DNA of 64,000 nucleotides, from NCBI GenBank assembly GCA_002794785.1, contig NBBA01000001.1, positions 372,001 through 436,000 of the forward strand. Direction: 5' to 3'. Origin of the DNA: Coniferiporia sulphurascens. Taxonomy: Eukaryota > Basidiomycota > Agaricomycetes > Hymenochaetales > Hymenochaetaceae. The notes beneath the pieces were generated by a model that saw nothing but the letters and a program-made list of their open reading frames with translations, made no database searches and had not been told where the DNA came from. The position numbers and the translations under genes are program-made. Numbering within the stretch: position 1 is the first letter of the stretch; each line of letters begins with the position of its first letter. Positions 12,402 through 25,900 of this stretch are shown here, piece after piece.

Positions 12402-15400
12402 ATGGGAACGAACGGGATACATCCAAGTCCGAGTCCTTATGGCCGTGATTCCGCTCTGGAGAATGCACATGAAAAGCGCGCGGACGAAAGCGCGGACGGC
12501 GCACTGGAGTCGGGTGACGTGAGTCGGGTGACGGCGGAGGGATCGACGAGTGCTAATGGTGGCGGTGGACTCGGTGCGCGTCAGGTTAGTTGCTTAGTCG
12601 TCTAAACCCTTTCTCGTTCCCGTATCCCGATCTACGTAATTGGGATCGTGTCGTGCGATGTGCACTTGAGACTCGTTCTGTTTCGAGTCTGTTATGCACG
12701 AGTCCGGTGCTAATTCGTGCGATTTTCTCTCTAGCTTACGGTGGTTACGGTGGGCACCAAATCGCCACCCCGTAATGGAGAGCAAGTGTTGCATTCGTCA
12801 ATTGTGAGGCCTCTAGAGCCAGAATATCGGGCAGATGATCGGGCGCGCGAGGGTCATCCTGAAATCACCCAGGTATGCTGCTACCATTCGCTGAAACCCG
12901 AGATGCAGACATTTATTGTTATTCTTACAGGCAGACCAAACGCCCCGGCTGGCATCATTACTTAGCGCGTACGAATCTGACAGAGAGAGTGAAGGCTCCT
13001 GTGACATGGACACAAGCGACGACGACCTTGACGTTGGAGCGAAAGGCCCTCAGGTGAGTCTATCCTTCCGAAAAAATATATGCAGTAGTCGCTCAATTTG
13101 TACCGACTCTCAGATTGATCACAAAATAGCAGAACGTGATACAGGGCCGAGAACGAAAAGTCCATCGCTGGTACGCATATATTCATCCCTTAAAAAAGCA
13201 AATTTGCGTTTTTTACGTCCTTACGCAAACGTCTCGTTTTCCCACCCAGGTCGACTTACCTACTGACCGGTCGGAAACGTTTCCCCGCGTGGACAGCCAC
13301 GCTGACCCTTCCTTGGCGTCCTCCGCGATTAGCGCACCGGACCAACTGGGCACTGAAAGCCCGGAGGAGGACTTTACGCGTGAACACGATGTTATGCAGC
13401 CACTCGGCGGCGAGCCGAGTGCAAAAATGCAACGAGGGTACTCCCAGTCGCCATTGGAGTCGGATGTACCTGTGGCGGTTTCAGACGTTCCTTGGGCTGT
13501 GAATGGGAACGGGGATGGGAATAAGTTTTCTTTTGATAGTGGGAATGGGAGCGGCCGAGTTGATGTGAGTTTTTTTTTGTGATGTTGCGCGGTTGTGGTT
13601 TTTTTTGGAGCGTGATCGTGTTTGGGGCTGACGCGAATATAGGATGTGATAGTCGATAACAGGGACATGGACAAGCCGGATGCTCAGAATGGCGGTGCAT
13701 CACCACATGTGGACTGCGTCGTCTCCCCCTCCATCCACGAACCAGGCCAGCCTAGAGTCTCTACAGAGGTCGAGGTCGTGGCCGCACGTGCAGACGAGAG
13801 CGAGGGGATCAGGCCTGACGTCCAGGGAGACGACGATCCTACAACTGCGATTCTAACTCCTATCTCCGTACTACCGAAACCAACCCTTGCTTCGAAAGAC
13901 GGAGTACCGGCTCCGGCATTGCCTTCTGAGCCTTCACAGCTCGGCGCACTCACACTGACCGTTGACGACGCCAGTACGGCTCGCACCTCGTCGTCTCCGC
14001 CTTCCCCCCTCCCACGCAAACGGAAACGATCCACGTCGCCAATTCTACCCGGGGCGTCGGCGTCGGCATTGGTATCGTCGTCATCGTCAATGTCGTCCTG
14101 GCCTGCATCGTCTTCAACACTCCCCCCGCCCTTAGCGGAAGCGCTCGGCTGGTTCGGCCCGAGCATCGCGCTGTACAGCACTGTCGGTGTCTCGGGGGGT
14201 GAGTTTATTGGGCATGGGGCGCTGCATTACGATCCCGTGGGCGTGGGCGTGAGCGGTGGCGGTAGTGGTGGTGGTAGAGGCAGAAACGGAGGCGGAGGAT
14301 GCGTGTGTGTGCGCGTGTGTATGGACGAGCACGTGGAGGCGCTGTTTGTTGAAGCGAGGGAGCAGGCGCTGACAGGGGGACCGGGGACGGTGGTCCAGAA
14401 TACGGCTAGGCGGGAGACTGGCAGCAGAGGTGGGCGCGGACGCGGGGGGAAGTCGGGGAGAGGAGCTGGGCGTGGCAGGGGCGGGACGAGGGCGAGTGTG
14501 GTAGGTAAGAGGAGTGAGTCGGTGTCGACGTCTGCGTCCACGCCTGCGCCTGTGGTCGAGAATGCTACGGCTTCGACCAGGCGTGCGCCGGTTAGTCGGG
14601 TTCAGGGTGGACAGGGTAAGGGTGGGGGCGCTTCGGCTTCGGGCAGCGGTAGCACGCGCAAACGCAAACGTGAACCCGAACACGAGCGCAGCGCGTCGCC
14701 GCGCGCGGAGGTGAGCGTACGGTCGAGGAGAGCTGCGAGTGACAAGGCCAAGGGCAAGGTCAAAGTCAAGGTTGAAGCTTCGTCCCCCTCCTATTCCCCT
14801 TCTCCCGTACCTGTGCGTGACGGTGGCGATAGCATCCGCGATTCGCCCCCCGAGACGCGGGTAGGGATGCGCAGGGCTAGGGTGAAGGCTGTATCTGCTA
14901 TAAGGCGCGCCGTCCAAGAGGAAGAAAAAGGGTCAGAGTCAGAATCCGAGTCCGAGTCTGAGTCCGAGTCGGACTCTGCATCTGCCTCTGCTATCATTAA
15001 CGCCATCCCGGTTTCCGTTAAGAAGGGGAAGGGCAAGGGCAAGGCAACCAGTGCCAGTACTAGAACGAGCACTCCGCGCAGAGGCCGCCCGGCGTCCGTG
15101 GCGGGACCCTCAGCGTCGCCTGCCTTTACACCATTACATGCTCCTACACCGTCGCAGAGGCGGAAGGCCTGCCAGAAATTGTGTCATCAGTGCAGGAATA
15201 GCGGGAATCGGCATCCGAAGATGGTGTGTGGCGGTACGAGGGAGAATGGGAAGGAGTGTCTGGTGCCGTATTGTAGGAAGTGCATTGAGAAGAGGTGCGT
15301 TGCTTATGCCACTTATTAAATATTTTCGCGATGCTCTCGCTCGTCGCTCCTCCCCACCTTTCCTTGGTTGGGGTTTATTCTCATTTTTATTTTATTTTAT

Positions 15401-16641
15401 TTTGATGGGCAAGACGCTGATTTTTACTCTTGCTTCCGTTTTTGAAATCTCGTGTACGAAAGGTATCCTGAGATAACCTTCGACCTCGAGGCCCCATTCC
15501 GCTGTCCGAGATGCGCGGGTACGTGTAATTGCGATGCGTGCACGAAGGGGCGCGGGGAGCGGTATATCAACGCGAAGGAGTTTCAGGAGATGTTGCAGAA
15601 GAATGAGACGGCTCCAGGCGGTACGCGGGTTGCGAATGCGAATGCGAGTGAAGTGGGGATGTGGAGGGATGAAGTGAAGGTGGAATTGATGGATGTTGAC
15701 GGGGAGGGGGAGGATGAGCCGGCGGAGCGTCCGCTGGATGGGGTGAGAGCCTCCGGTGAGAAGGATGAAGAGACGCATAAACGCTTCGAGTTAGGAGAAG
15801 AGGGAGGGGACACCGCTGGCGACAACGGCTCTATGCAGCGCGAACGTCCAGTACCACGGCTCACCGCGGTAACAAATAGCGCTGCAAACTCGCACGATGA
15901 CGACGACGACGAGGCAGAGGGGCGCTCAACGCCACTTGGTATCCCTGTGAGCAGCCTCAAGACGAGGTCGAGCTCGGGTCGGGTGGTGAAGCCGTCGGCG
16001 AAGGCGCGGCAGCGCGATGCGGGGAGTGAGGCAGAGGGAGAGGAGGAGGTGCCAGGAGCCCCTCCGAGGAAGAGGCGGAGAAGGCTTGCGACTGAGGAGT
16101 CCGAGTCTGCGCGGCGCGATGGCCCTGTGCTTAACGGTGTGGCTCATAGCGTGGAGATTGCAGCGAACGCAGACGCAAACGCGGGCGACCCGCCGACGAC
16201 GTTGGGCTCACTGCTTTCGGACGGTGATGCGCTTGGCAAGCGCGAAGATGGGCCCGACGGACGTGTAGATGCTCGCTCGTCTCAAGCGGGAGTGGAGGTG
16301 AACATGGGGTGGACGGAACTGAGGTTGGAGAGAGTCCGCAGCTGCAGCAGCACACGGCGGACGCGGAAGGACTTATCACCGCCCTTGACGCGCTGCCGCC
16401 CTCGGTGTCCCGGGACCATGGCGAACCGGACCGCGTCGGCGCAGAAGAAGGAACGGGCAAGGCATACGGGGTTCTTGTGAATGGCGCTGGCGAGCACGTT
16501 CGGACGACTAATGGTACGGGCGTTCATGACGGGCTAGGACCAGGACCAGGACCAGGACCGATGCCGATCCAGCAAGCGTCTGCTGTGTTGCCGGGTCATG
16601 ATGTTACTTTCAGCATGACGAGTAAAGGCGTAGAGGCATAG
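12402..16641 (+). CDS. zf-4CXXC_R1 zinc-finger protein, probable nuclear regulator
   Basis: The ATG at 12402 opens a long low-complexity protein over several exons; exon 1 ends at 12584. The only clear domain sits near the middle: a cysteine-rich module split by an intron between about 15297 and 15461. It has the CHQCRN...CGG...C...YCRKCIEKRY half before the intron and the FRCPRCAGTCNCDAC half after it. This matches the zf-4CXXC_R1 family (R1, CDCA7-like), which acts in nuclear transcription or chromatin. Basic and Ser-rich tracts fill 13650-15150, including an SE repeat at about 14935-14980. A 44-nt intron at 16298-16341 switches the frame, so the protein ends ...MTSKGVEA at 16641. Without it the frame stops at 16480 in a less protein-like tail. 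I infer a regulatory role; targets are unknown. Confidence 0.82.
14935..14980 (+). repeat. Imperfect Ser-Glu hexanucleotide repeat inside the zinc-finger gene
   Basis: Repeated GAGTC/GAATC units encode an alternating Ser-Glu run. It is acidic and probably disordered. Confidence 0.8.
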
Positions 16642-16794
16642 AGGCATAGAAGTAATCGAACACGGCCGTGGACGCGGACGTGCGCTCCGTGTATTATTGG
16701 CTCTGGTTTTTTTTCTTTTTCTCTTTATCTTTCTATACAGCTTGGATTTCTTGGCTTTCCCCGAATTTTCCTAATCCTAATGCTACTGTACTCA

Positions 16795-16829
<35 letters not shown>

Positions 16830-17725
16830 ACACAATACAATTACGATACAATATAGCGCTTCATGCGGACCGGTTTTATAGCCTGCGTCATGCGGGGTTA
16901 TTACTAACGAGGCGGGGAGAGCCGTGGCGGTGTTTTAGTGTTTATTTCGCTGAAGTTGCGTGCTGTGTGATGTGTGCTGCTTCGGCCGATCTTTTTATTA
17001 ATTGACGCTTAGCTGGCTCGGTCTTATAAGCGTTTAAGAGGTTCACTTACGGCGTTTTGCTTACGAATTACTAGCGAGAAGAGAGTTCGGGATTAATATT
17101 AGTTGTAAGCGACGCGAGCGCGTCGATCAGGGTTGGAAATTAATGTGGCGACTCGGAGCCACACTCAACACTGTACGACCGCGATTGCAAGAACGACACT
17201 GGCCAGCGAACAGCTGCAGAGGGAAAGCAAGGCATACAGTATGCGAGATATGTATCGTGAAAATACGACAAAAGGACGAGGCGAGGCTGCGGCTTTCGGA
17301 CGCAGCAATATTAATCCTCGCTATTAATTGCCAGCGGCCCAGCGGCGTATGTCGCCATTCGACACCACAATGGGCTCATAGCATCTCCCTCAAGCTCAGC
17401 AGAGCCTCGTCAAGGTTCTGCGTCCGATAAACCAGGCACGGGCCGTACGGCATGCTTATCTCCAGTGAGAGGCCTGTCCGGTGGTGCGTCTGCCAGTTGT
17501 GCGCATTGCCGAGCGGCATGGTGTGCTGCCGCATTCAGTCTCCTGAACGCGCTTGGGGCTGAATGAGGCGTTAACGGGTGGTTGTGCCATATGGATGTAC
17601 GATGGCATAATATGCGAGCGGTGGTGTACCTTTTTTCCGTGCTTGCTCTGTGGCCTTTATAAATAGTGGCGAAGGGGTGCTGGGGAGGGTAGTATATTGA
17701 TATTGTCTGCTGACTGACTCTGACG
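16642..17725. other. Intergenic region with a CA microsatellite
   Basis: A (CA)n run lies at about 16797-16835. The rest shows no coding signal. The last few hundred bases should hold the promoter of the dioxygenase gene; a TATA-like TATAAATA lies near 17657, about 70 bp before its ATG. Confidence 0.6.
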
Positions 17726-19329
17726 ATGGCCCCCTCTGCTACTGAAACTAGTACTGTCGCTATCGCCGCGACGGTGGAGAGCGTCTCGAGCACGCTTGGG
17801 TCGGTGAACCTCGCGTCTGAGAAGGCTGATGTGAGCCTTTCGCTTCCCTGGGCGTTTATTTTGATCGGGTCTGACGTTTGGCGCAGAAGGGCCCGTCCTA
17901 CCCGCGGTACCTCCCGCACTTCGACACGAGCGAGAAGTTCGCCCCGACCGAGATCCGCGGTACGTCACAGCTTGGCGGATGACATTCACGGCGCCTGGTC
18001 TGACAGCCCGTCCTCCGCCGCTGCTCAGAGTTCTCCGACCCGGGTCTGCGCGCGGACCCGAAGAAGCCCAACCTGCTCGGCGCGGGCACGACGACGCGCC
18101 ACATCAGCCCGTACCTCGGCACGGAGGTGCGCGGCGTGCAGTTCTCGCAGCTCTCCGAGGCGGGGTTGGACGAGGTCGCGCTGCTTGCGGCGGAGAGGAA
18201 GGTCGTTGTGTTTAGGGACCAGAACTTTAAGGACCTTGCGCCGGAGAGGCAGATCGAGATCGCCAGGTGCGTTTTTGTGATTTGTTCTTTGACGGCTTTT
18301 TTTTTGTGTATTGACGGGGTGTGTTGTATGCGCGTAGACACTTTGGTTCGATTCAGGTCCACCCGACTTCGGGGAATGTTAAGGACTTCCCTGAGTTCCA
18401 CGTCGGTCAGTCGTGCACTACAGATTTCCTTTCCCGTGTGGTTTTTGTCCTTACTTCTTTCCTCAGTCTACCGCGACGGCGATAACAACCGCTACCGGGA
18501 ATACCACGGTGGGAACCGCGCCGGCAAGACGAGCTGGCACTCGGACGTCGTACGTCGCTCCACCTCCACATCTCCTTTCCCCATCTCATCACGCTAACGT
18601 ATTGTGCACACCCGGGCCGGCAGTCCTACGAACTGCAGCCCCCGGGCACGACGCTCTTCTGGATCCTCGACCAGCCAGAGAACGGCGGCGGCGACACGCT
18701 GTTCCTGTCGCAGGTGGAGGCGTACAAGCGCCTCTCGCCCGAGTTCCAGAAACGCCTCGAGGGCCTGAAGGCGGTGCACTCGGCCGTGTACCAGGCGGAG
18801 TACTCGCGCAAGCGCGGCGGGCCGGTGCGCCGTGAGCCTGTTGAGTCTGTGGTGCGTCGCGGTTTGTTTTTCGCACGGGCTGTGTGGCTGCAGTCTAATA
18901 GTTTAATTCACTCTTTTTAGCACCCCGTCGTCCGTCAGCACCCGGTCACGGGCGAGAAGGCGCTGTACGTCAACCAGGGCTTCACGCGGCACATCGTCGG
19001 CTACAAGGACGAGGAGTCGGAGTACCTGCTCAACTTCCTCTTCGACCATATCTCCAAGGGCGCGGACTTCCAGATCCGTGCGACGTACGCGCCGGGCACG
19101 CTTGTTGTTTGGGTGGGTTTTTTGTTTCTTGTTTCTTGTTCTTTCTTTTTTTGTGCTGTCTCCCTTTCCTCTGTCCCTTGGAGAAGTACTAGTCGACGGT
19201 TTTCTGACGTTATGCTTCGTGTAGGACAACCGGGTTACTGCCCACTCTGCGACGGGAGACTTCCCAGACGGGCTGAGGAGGCACGCCGTCCGGTTGACGC
19301 CCCAGGCGGAGGTCCCCATCCCTGCATAA
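17726..19329 (+). CDS. TauD/TfdA-family 2-oxoglutarate/Fe(II) dioxygenase
   Basis: Taurine/alkylsulfonate-dioxygenase-like enzyme: it uses 2-oxoglutarate, O2 and Fe(II) to oxidise a small organic acid, classically releasing sulfite from sulfonates. Exon 1 (17726-17830) codes a short variable N-terminus. Later exons give SPYLGTEVRGVQFSQLS, ERKVVVFRDQNF, the iron-binding HxD in TSWHSDV, the YELQPPGTTLFW strand, the distal iron His in NRVTAHSATGDF and the 2-oxoglutarate Arg region RRHAVRLTPQAEVP. It ends in ...VPIPA at 19329. All the iron ligands are present and exon phases match, so it looks functional. Length is about 370 residues, typical for the fungal members. The true substrate cannot be told from the sequence. 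Confidence 0.9.
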
Positions 19330-20126
19330 GTCTTCCAAAGTATTTGTTGTAACAACTTGAAGGGAAAACTAGAAACGTGTAAAATACTTGAAGCATACGG
19401 GCCCGGGTTCGGCGGCGCGCATCGGGCGTTGGGACCTCGTATTGCTGTCTGTAAAGTTATGCCTCTTCTCTTCGCTCTTGTAGTGCGTATATACGGCATG
19501 ATAAGTAGGAGGAGGGATGGGGTCGTGGAATTATATATTTGCTGACTGTGATTGTTCGAGGGGACTGGTGTGCATTTTTTTTAACTGTATTTTTGCGGGA
19601 GTTGTGCTGGCCTGGACCCTGGGCCCTGGGGAGCTGTGAGATGAAGCCTGAGCGCGGGTGTAGACTCGATTATTTGAATACCGTTCCGAAGACGATGCAA
19701 AGACTTCAGCGCATTGTGGTCCATCACGATCGAAAATTAAACTTTCTACGGTCCGGGTGACCGGGGTAGGATCGATTTCTCATGACCGCTGCCCTCAGGC
19801 TGCAGATCTTAAACATCAATTGAACCTTTTCTGCGCACACAATTGGTTACCTCACGAGCACACATCCAGGCTATTCGGTATACCACGCTCCTCGACCCCA
19901 TACAAGTTGAGGAACCTAAAAGTCTACTATGGTGTTTTAGTTTCACAAAGCTACACAGGATTCTTTAAGGATTGAGGACAACTTTTGGTACACCTTTTCT
20001 CTAAGACACACTCTAAATTGTATGGCGGAGATATGGAATGTAAACACGAGAGATAAAAAAAACAAGTCGTCTAATTGTATCAGGATACGGAGCCCGCCGC
20101 TGTGGATTCGTCGATTCGTCAACTCG
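19330..20126. other. Convergent intergenic region
   Basis: The stretch lies between the 3' ends of the dioxygenase and the transporter. No gene was recognised. Confidence 0.6.
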
Positions 20127-22234
20127 TCAGAAAAGAAGTGAGAGCGTGTAGGCAGACAGGACGGTCATCGTTATGAACATGAGGGCGTATTGGGGGATGA
20201 GGAAGGCGGAGAGCGTCTCTGCGTTGCCGGTCCCTGAGTATACTTGCGTTAAGAAAACCTATCAAGTCAAATATTTCCGTAAGTATCCGAAGTACACATA
20301 GCGAGGACCATTGGATACGTACCTGTGTCGTGGCGGTAGGGATACAGGATAGGAATCTGCACAGATTGCAGCAAATGAATAATGACGCACAGGCCGAGAA
20401 GGGCAGGAGGCACGTACATGCAGACAAAGCGCAGGACTTTCTGTTCCGCCTGTATTATTCCCCCGTGTACAAGTCCCTGCGTAATCAAGACGCCCAAAAC
20501 AGGCATGAGGATCATCTTCCCGATCGCCAGCCACGCGATCGCGCCTAGCGGGAGGTCCTTCCACTGGCTGCGCGGGACGTTCAGGCGCGCAAGGGCGGAG
20601 CCGAGGCAGATGAGGCCGAGCGGGACGGACGCGGCGCCGATGAAGGACGCCGTGTCGAGGATGAACGCGAGGGGCGGTTGGCCGTCTGGTGCGTTTGGGA
20701 TTGGGGAGTTGGCGATAGGCGTGAAGAGGGCTTTTAGTGGGGTGATGAGCGCGACGGGGAAGGCGACGAAGATGGCGACTGCTTGCGGTGTGAGAAGCGC
20801 GGAGAGTGCTGTGCGCCCGTGTGCGAGCATACGGTGGCGCAGGGCGTGCGAGCGTGGTGAGGTGGTTGTTGATGGCCCGACGGTTTGGGGAGGCGTGGAG
20901 GACGCGCGGCGCGTGCGTGCGCTGGGACTGTCGTGTGGGTATCGAGAACGTATGGGACCGGGTGGGTGGTCGTCGCCGTCGATGTCGATGTCGATGTCGA
21001 TGTGTGTGACGGAGGCTGCTGGCGAGGTGATGCATGAGGCGACGATTTCGGTGTGTGCTGGCGAGCAGACGCGCGAGGCGAACGCCTCGGTCGGGACGGC
21101 GGTCGTCGTGTCGTCCTCCTGGAACGCGACGTGTTTCGGGGTGGACGGTGATGCCTTTTCGTGTTGTTGTGAAAGTTGAGGGTACCCGTCGAGCTCGTTT
21201 GCCATCTCTGCGGCCTCTGATCCGGGCGTAAATCCGATCTTCTTCGGTTCCTTCTCGTCGCCACTTTGCGAACACTGTTCTTCCTCGTCAAAGGCTTGTT
21301 TCTCCCTCGGAGACACGAATTGTCGGATGGAAGTGATGCTTCGACTCCAGCCCTCGAAGGACTCCTTGGCCTTCTCGGGTACCGATTTCCTTACATCGTT
21401 ATCGTCGACTTCAGGACCTACAAAATCCAGTGCGATCAAACGGTAGCCACCCATGGGGAATAGTGATACCTGGCAAAACGCCATTCAATGAAGGAGGGAC
21501 GGGGAAGGAAAAGGGAGGGGAGGGGAAGCGTTCGCATGGTCTTGTCAATCGTGCTCACAAAGAATACAAGGATAAATGCAGCAACGTAAGCGACGGAAAG
21601 TGTTTGGTCGGTGGCGGAATTGAACGGTGCGTTTCCTGTAATACTCATAATAACGGCAGTAGCTGAGAAAAAGGGCGTGTGAGGATTGAATGGGATGGAC
21701 TTGGATCATCACGCTTTACTTACGGACGTCACCAACATTGCCCCACCCTCCCGCGACGATTATGCCGTAGCGGAAACGATGTGGTACCCAGAGGAATTGC
21801 TTTATCACCCATGCTATCACTATTCCTATTAATTCATATGTGACCGCAACCAGAACCAGAGGGCCTGGGGGAAAGGTCAGAAGGAAGATGTGAGGGGATA
21901 CGATCCTCGTCTCACCAAGAGCTCCAATGTTTTCTGAAGTAAACGCCGGAACTATCTTGGAGAACATGAGGGCAGGGTACGTTATGTTCTAGCGTCCGAT
22001 ATTAGTCATGAGCCAAGGCAGAATTCAGTTGCTGAAAACATACGAGCATGATTTGCCCAGCCCCTCTGGCCGCGACGAGCGGAAAGATATCTAGTTTCGT
22101 GATAATAAAGCCTCCGGCGGTGCATAAAATCCTGGAGAAATCTTCAGCTTAAAGCTCACGAAGGGACTCGTAGACACCTACAATCGCAGCAGTGGCCGAA
22201 CAGAGACCCAAATAAGAGCTCCTACAGACAGCAT
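20127..22234 (-). CDS. PIN-like membrane transporter (auxin efflux carrier family)
   Basis: Member of the membrane transport protein family PF03547. The ATG at 22234-22232 begins a short exon MLSVGALIWVSVRPLLRL, which splices at 22131 into ...LCTAGGFIITKLDIFP. The N-terminal half gives the expected hydrophobic segments (PLVLVAVTYELIGIVIAW, the NVGDV motif with Asn before it, YVAAFILVFFVS). A long charged cytoplasmic loop follows at 20860-21440, including an ID repeat coded by GATGTC units near 20985. The C-terminal half again is membrane (TPQAVAIFVAFPVALI, GAASVPLGLICLGSALARL, ...AYTLSLLF at 20127). Two bundles around a variable loop are the family architecture. Fungal members are transporters whose cargo is mostly unknown; auxin should not be assumed. 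Confidence 0.9.
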
Positions 22235-22995
22235 TTTTGGCGGAACCCGTCGTGCAGTCTCGCCGCAGGGGGAATGGGGGGATGGGCGTCCAATGTGGGG
22301 TGTAAACCTCGAGCTCTGGGGCTCCCCACATTAAATGGTTGTGTAAAAGACATAATTGCCGAGTGCATGAGGTCCGCGTCCGGACCGTAGAAGTAGCTAT
22401 AAAGCCTAGAGTTGCTTGATAGATCCGCTCAGATCAGGTCTGTTCCTATTTGTATCCCCTTCTCGGGCAAGGAGAGGCCCCGGAGAAATGCAGAAGGAAG
22501 AGAACACTTAATGTACGAGCAAAGGGATGGAGATTGGTCTGCAGGAAAGGCAAAGCGCCATGAAATTTGCAATGGCAAGTCGGGTCGAACGACCGGGAGT
22601 TTAGCACTTAGAATCTTAGATGGAGAATCGTTACGTAAGTATGACCCCAAACTCCTCGTGACGAGCTCGGTTTCGGCCCTGTTCTCCGAGCCAACCGGGT
22701 ATCGGGTTTCTCTGTTCCATCTTTCAGATTCAGAAGGAAGACTTTGCTCGGGCTATATTGCGCCTATCGCACGCAGGGGGATAACACGGGGAGCGTAGGA
22801 AATGCAGGTAGTGTGCTATATTTGGTCAATTAATTGCCTTCAGACTCCTTGCGGGGTGGAGCTTGCAACATTCCTCCTTTGACCATCATCACCTCCGAGT
22901 CGGTGTGCGCCTTTCCCTGAACAAACACTAGTGTATCGTCATCTCCCAGAGTTCTTGCTTGCCGTCTGCTCTGTTTATCCGTGCAACATGCTGTG
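22235..22995. promoter_or_regulatory. Divergent promoter region, PIN-like transporter / exporter-like gene
   Basis: A 761-bp gap between opposite start codons. No distinct element was recognised. Confidence 0.45.
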
Positions 22996-25900
22996 ATGGA
23001 GCCGGTGCATTCTAACAACGACTCGGGCGGAAACTCGCTGGGTTTGGAGCAAAACGGGAAACCGGACTCCGTTCGACAAGAGCATACTTCCACGAAGCTG
23101 AGGATCCAAGTTCCTGATGACGCGAATAATGGTTCATCGAAGGAGAATGCGGAATTCTTGAGAACAGCTGGTCCGTCTGCCTCGCCGAACAGAACAGATG
23201 GCTTCGGTTTCGACGGTGGCTTTGGGAAACCAGCTACTGTTAAGTTTTCCTCGCGTCCGGCTCAGAATAGTGTCAGGCTTTCCAAACTTAGGCACCTGTT
23301 TCCCCATCCGAAATTCGCATGGATAAGAAACAACTTTGATGCCACCCACATAAAGCCCATAATGCGGGCAGCGGTGGCAGCGTGGATATCTGTGGTTTTG
23401 ATGGTCATACCCAGTACTGAGAAATTAATGGGTCAAGTGAGTGTAATAGAGCTGCCAGATTCTAACGGTTGCTCATGATATATAGGCTAGTTTTCTCATT
23501 ATCATAGGTGTGTGCTGTTTGCGTTCAGGCTGAGCAGCAAGCTCACGATCCCCCAGCCGCGTTTTTATCACCCCCGGCGGAACCCTTTATCGCCGTGCTG
23601 GAGCGTGAACTTGCCATTCTCATTTTCACCACTACTTCATTTGCGTACGTCGGTGTACATCGTTGTACAATTTGAGATGTTCATCTCTTTTCTCCAGCTG
23701 GAGTTGCTTGGGAATTCGCCTTGCGGAGCTTGCTCGAAGCAATTTCAACACCTCAGCGACAACTGCCGAGGTTTTTTCTGGTCAATACATCGAAGCATGG
23801 GTATGTATGTGCACTGATGCTGGCAAAATGTCTGGCGTCTAATTAAAATCACCGTTACAAGCCCACCGTGATTTGTGGAATTTTCCTTTTCATCGGCACG
23901 TCTACCTTACTTTACACAAGAGCGCGTGTGGGACCAGGACCGTATGTGATAGGGCTTATCCTGTCCTGTATTGTGATAGGTATGTATTTACCATCCGCCG
24001 TACTTTCCTTTGGCGTCTAACCGTTCCTCGTATGTAAAGACATCTCGTTAACGGTGGCCCCTCTTTACCCGTATCCGTTTTATCAGGTATGTTTTTGATT
24101 TCCTTCGCTATTCTTTTCTGACAGCGACCACAAGACTGGAGAAAGCATTCTCAAACCTATAGCGTTTCACTCTGCAATCGCTTTATTATGCTCCATATTC
24201 GTTTTCCCAGAAACTGTCAACGCACAGTTTATAAAGCGCTTCCGCGGAGTGTTCGTGCCCCTCTCTAAGGCTATGCGTATCCAACCCGAAATTTTCGCCG
24301 TTTCTGCATGGTCAGACGAGTTCGACCCTTCAGTGTTTATAAAACAGGTTGCTGCTGCCGAAGCAGCGTTAGCTCCGTTGGCAGCGGCAAGTCGCCTCCT
24401 GAAGAAAGACCTTTCGTGGGGCCGCTTCGGATCGAAAGACTTCTCGCGTCTTCACGCGCTCGCGCGGCGTATGGCCGTCCGCGCAAATGGGATGGCGTTC
24501 TACTTCAAGATCATTGATCCTGTCGTGGGTAAGCAGGTAGGAACGTTCTCGGTTTTGAACACCCCGATGTCATCGCCTGCCCAATCGCGTGCACCAACGC
24601 GTCCGCCGTCACCAAATTTGTCGCAAGTTGAAGTGAACTCACCGTCAAACGTCTCCATTTCTTCTTCGACGCGCCCACGGAACCGCCATCGGCATCACTC
24701 TGCCCATCATTCGGTCCATAACTCTCTGTACCAACACACATTAAACTTCTATCACTCGCATCACCACCATCACCACCATCATCATCATCACTTGCCCTCT
24801 GTCTTCACGCATCCGACTTCACTCTTCCACGAAGTGCTGAGCCGCTCCACGGAGAACGCAGTGGGCGTATTCGAGTCGCAGCGCTACCTTAATCTGGAGC
24901 TACGCATGTCGCACCCGAACGCGGACGAGCTTGTCCCACGCATAATGCGGCTCTTGATCGAGAGCGCAAGTGAACTTATTGTATGCTGTGCAGATACGCT
25001 GGACCATCTCGTTGACTGGCTTGATCGCATGAACCAAGACCGGTTTTGGAAGATTTATGGACGCAGACGTAAGATGACGTGGGAAGAAGGCATACGCAAG
25101 GATGAAGCTATGAGGGAGAGGCTCAGGAGCACGCTGGATGAGTTTCGACAGAAAAAGAGGTCTGTCCATTCATCTTTATCTTTCTAGATTCGTAAATCGG
25201 CCTTCCCGTACATTTTCTAACCCATACATACGCAGGCATCGGGTACTTGATATGTACCGAATGCACATTGATCCTATTGGCGGGTCGCCTCCCGGAGAAG
25301 ATCCTCCTCCACATCGCTATCTCTTCCAATGCTACTTGTATCAGTATCATCTCATTTTCTTTTCTGAGCATCTTTGCAATATGGTGAGTCGCGATAATAT
25401 TGGTAAGTTCCGCTGCTATCTAACTAAACTGCTTGATTTAAAAGCTAGGGGAGATAATTGATCTGGAGAAGACACGTCCACACTCTCGACTGTGGCTTCC
25501 TGTTCTGCCGATTGCAAAAATCTTGACTTGGAGCAAATGGGAGCCGACGGATGTGGGACTAGAGCACGGAGAGGATGAGGACCCTAGTACGTACATCCTG
25601 CGTTAATTTGTGGATTTGTGCAAGCTACATGAAGCTCACAATCCAATTCGTAGATATTATCCAAGGCATCGACCCTGAGACTCAGGGACAACTTGGAGAA
25701 GCTATAATACGGGATCCTGACGCGTTGCCTCCAGGGAACATGCTCGAAGCTATTGGGAATGTGGTCTATCACACCGTCGGTGCGCTCGGGCGTGGAAATG
25801 CAATTTTCGGTTTCAAGGCTGGGATACTTTCCGGTTAGTCTCCCGACATTTTGGTGTCTAGTGTATAATGAAGATGCTGACGAGTGATGTTCGCCATGAA

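Noticed and set aside
14132..14917. Antisense frame of 261 codons opposite the zinc-finger gene
   Set aside because: It mirrors low-complexity GC-rich coding sequence; no conserved motif.
16797..16835. CA run as part of a CRISPR-like or regulatory array
   Set aside because: Simple dinucleotide microsatellite with no spacers.
20262..21275. Long Arg/His-rich frame (337 codons) on the minus strand
   Set aside because: It overlaps the real PIN-like exon in another frame, has shadow composition and has no domain.
20127..22234. Auxin transport as the function of the PIN-like gene
   Set aside because: The family name comes from plants; fungal cargo cannot be read from the sequence.
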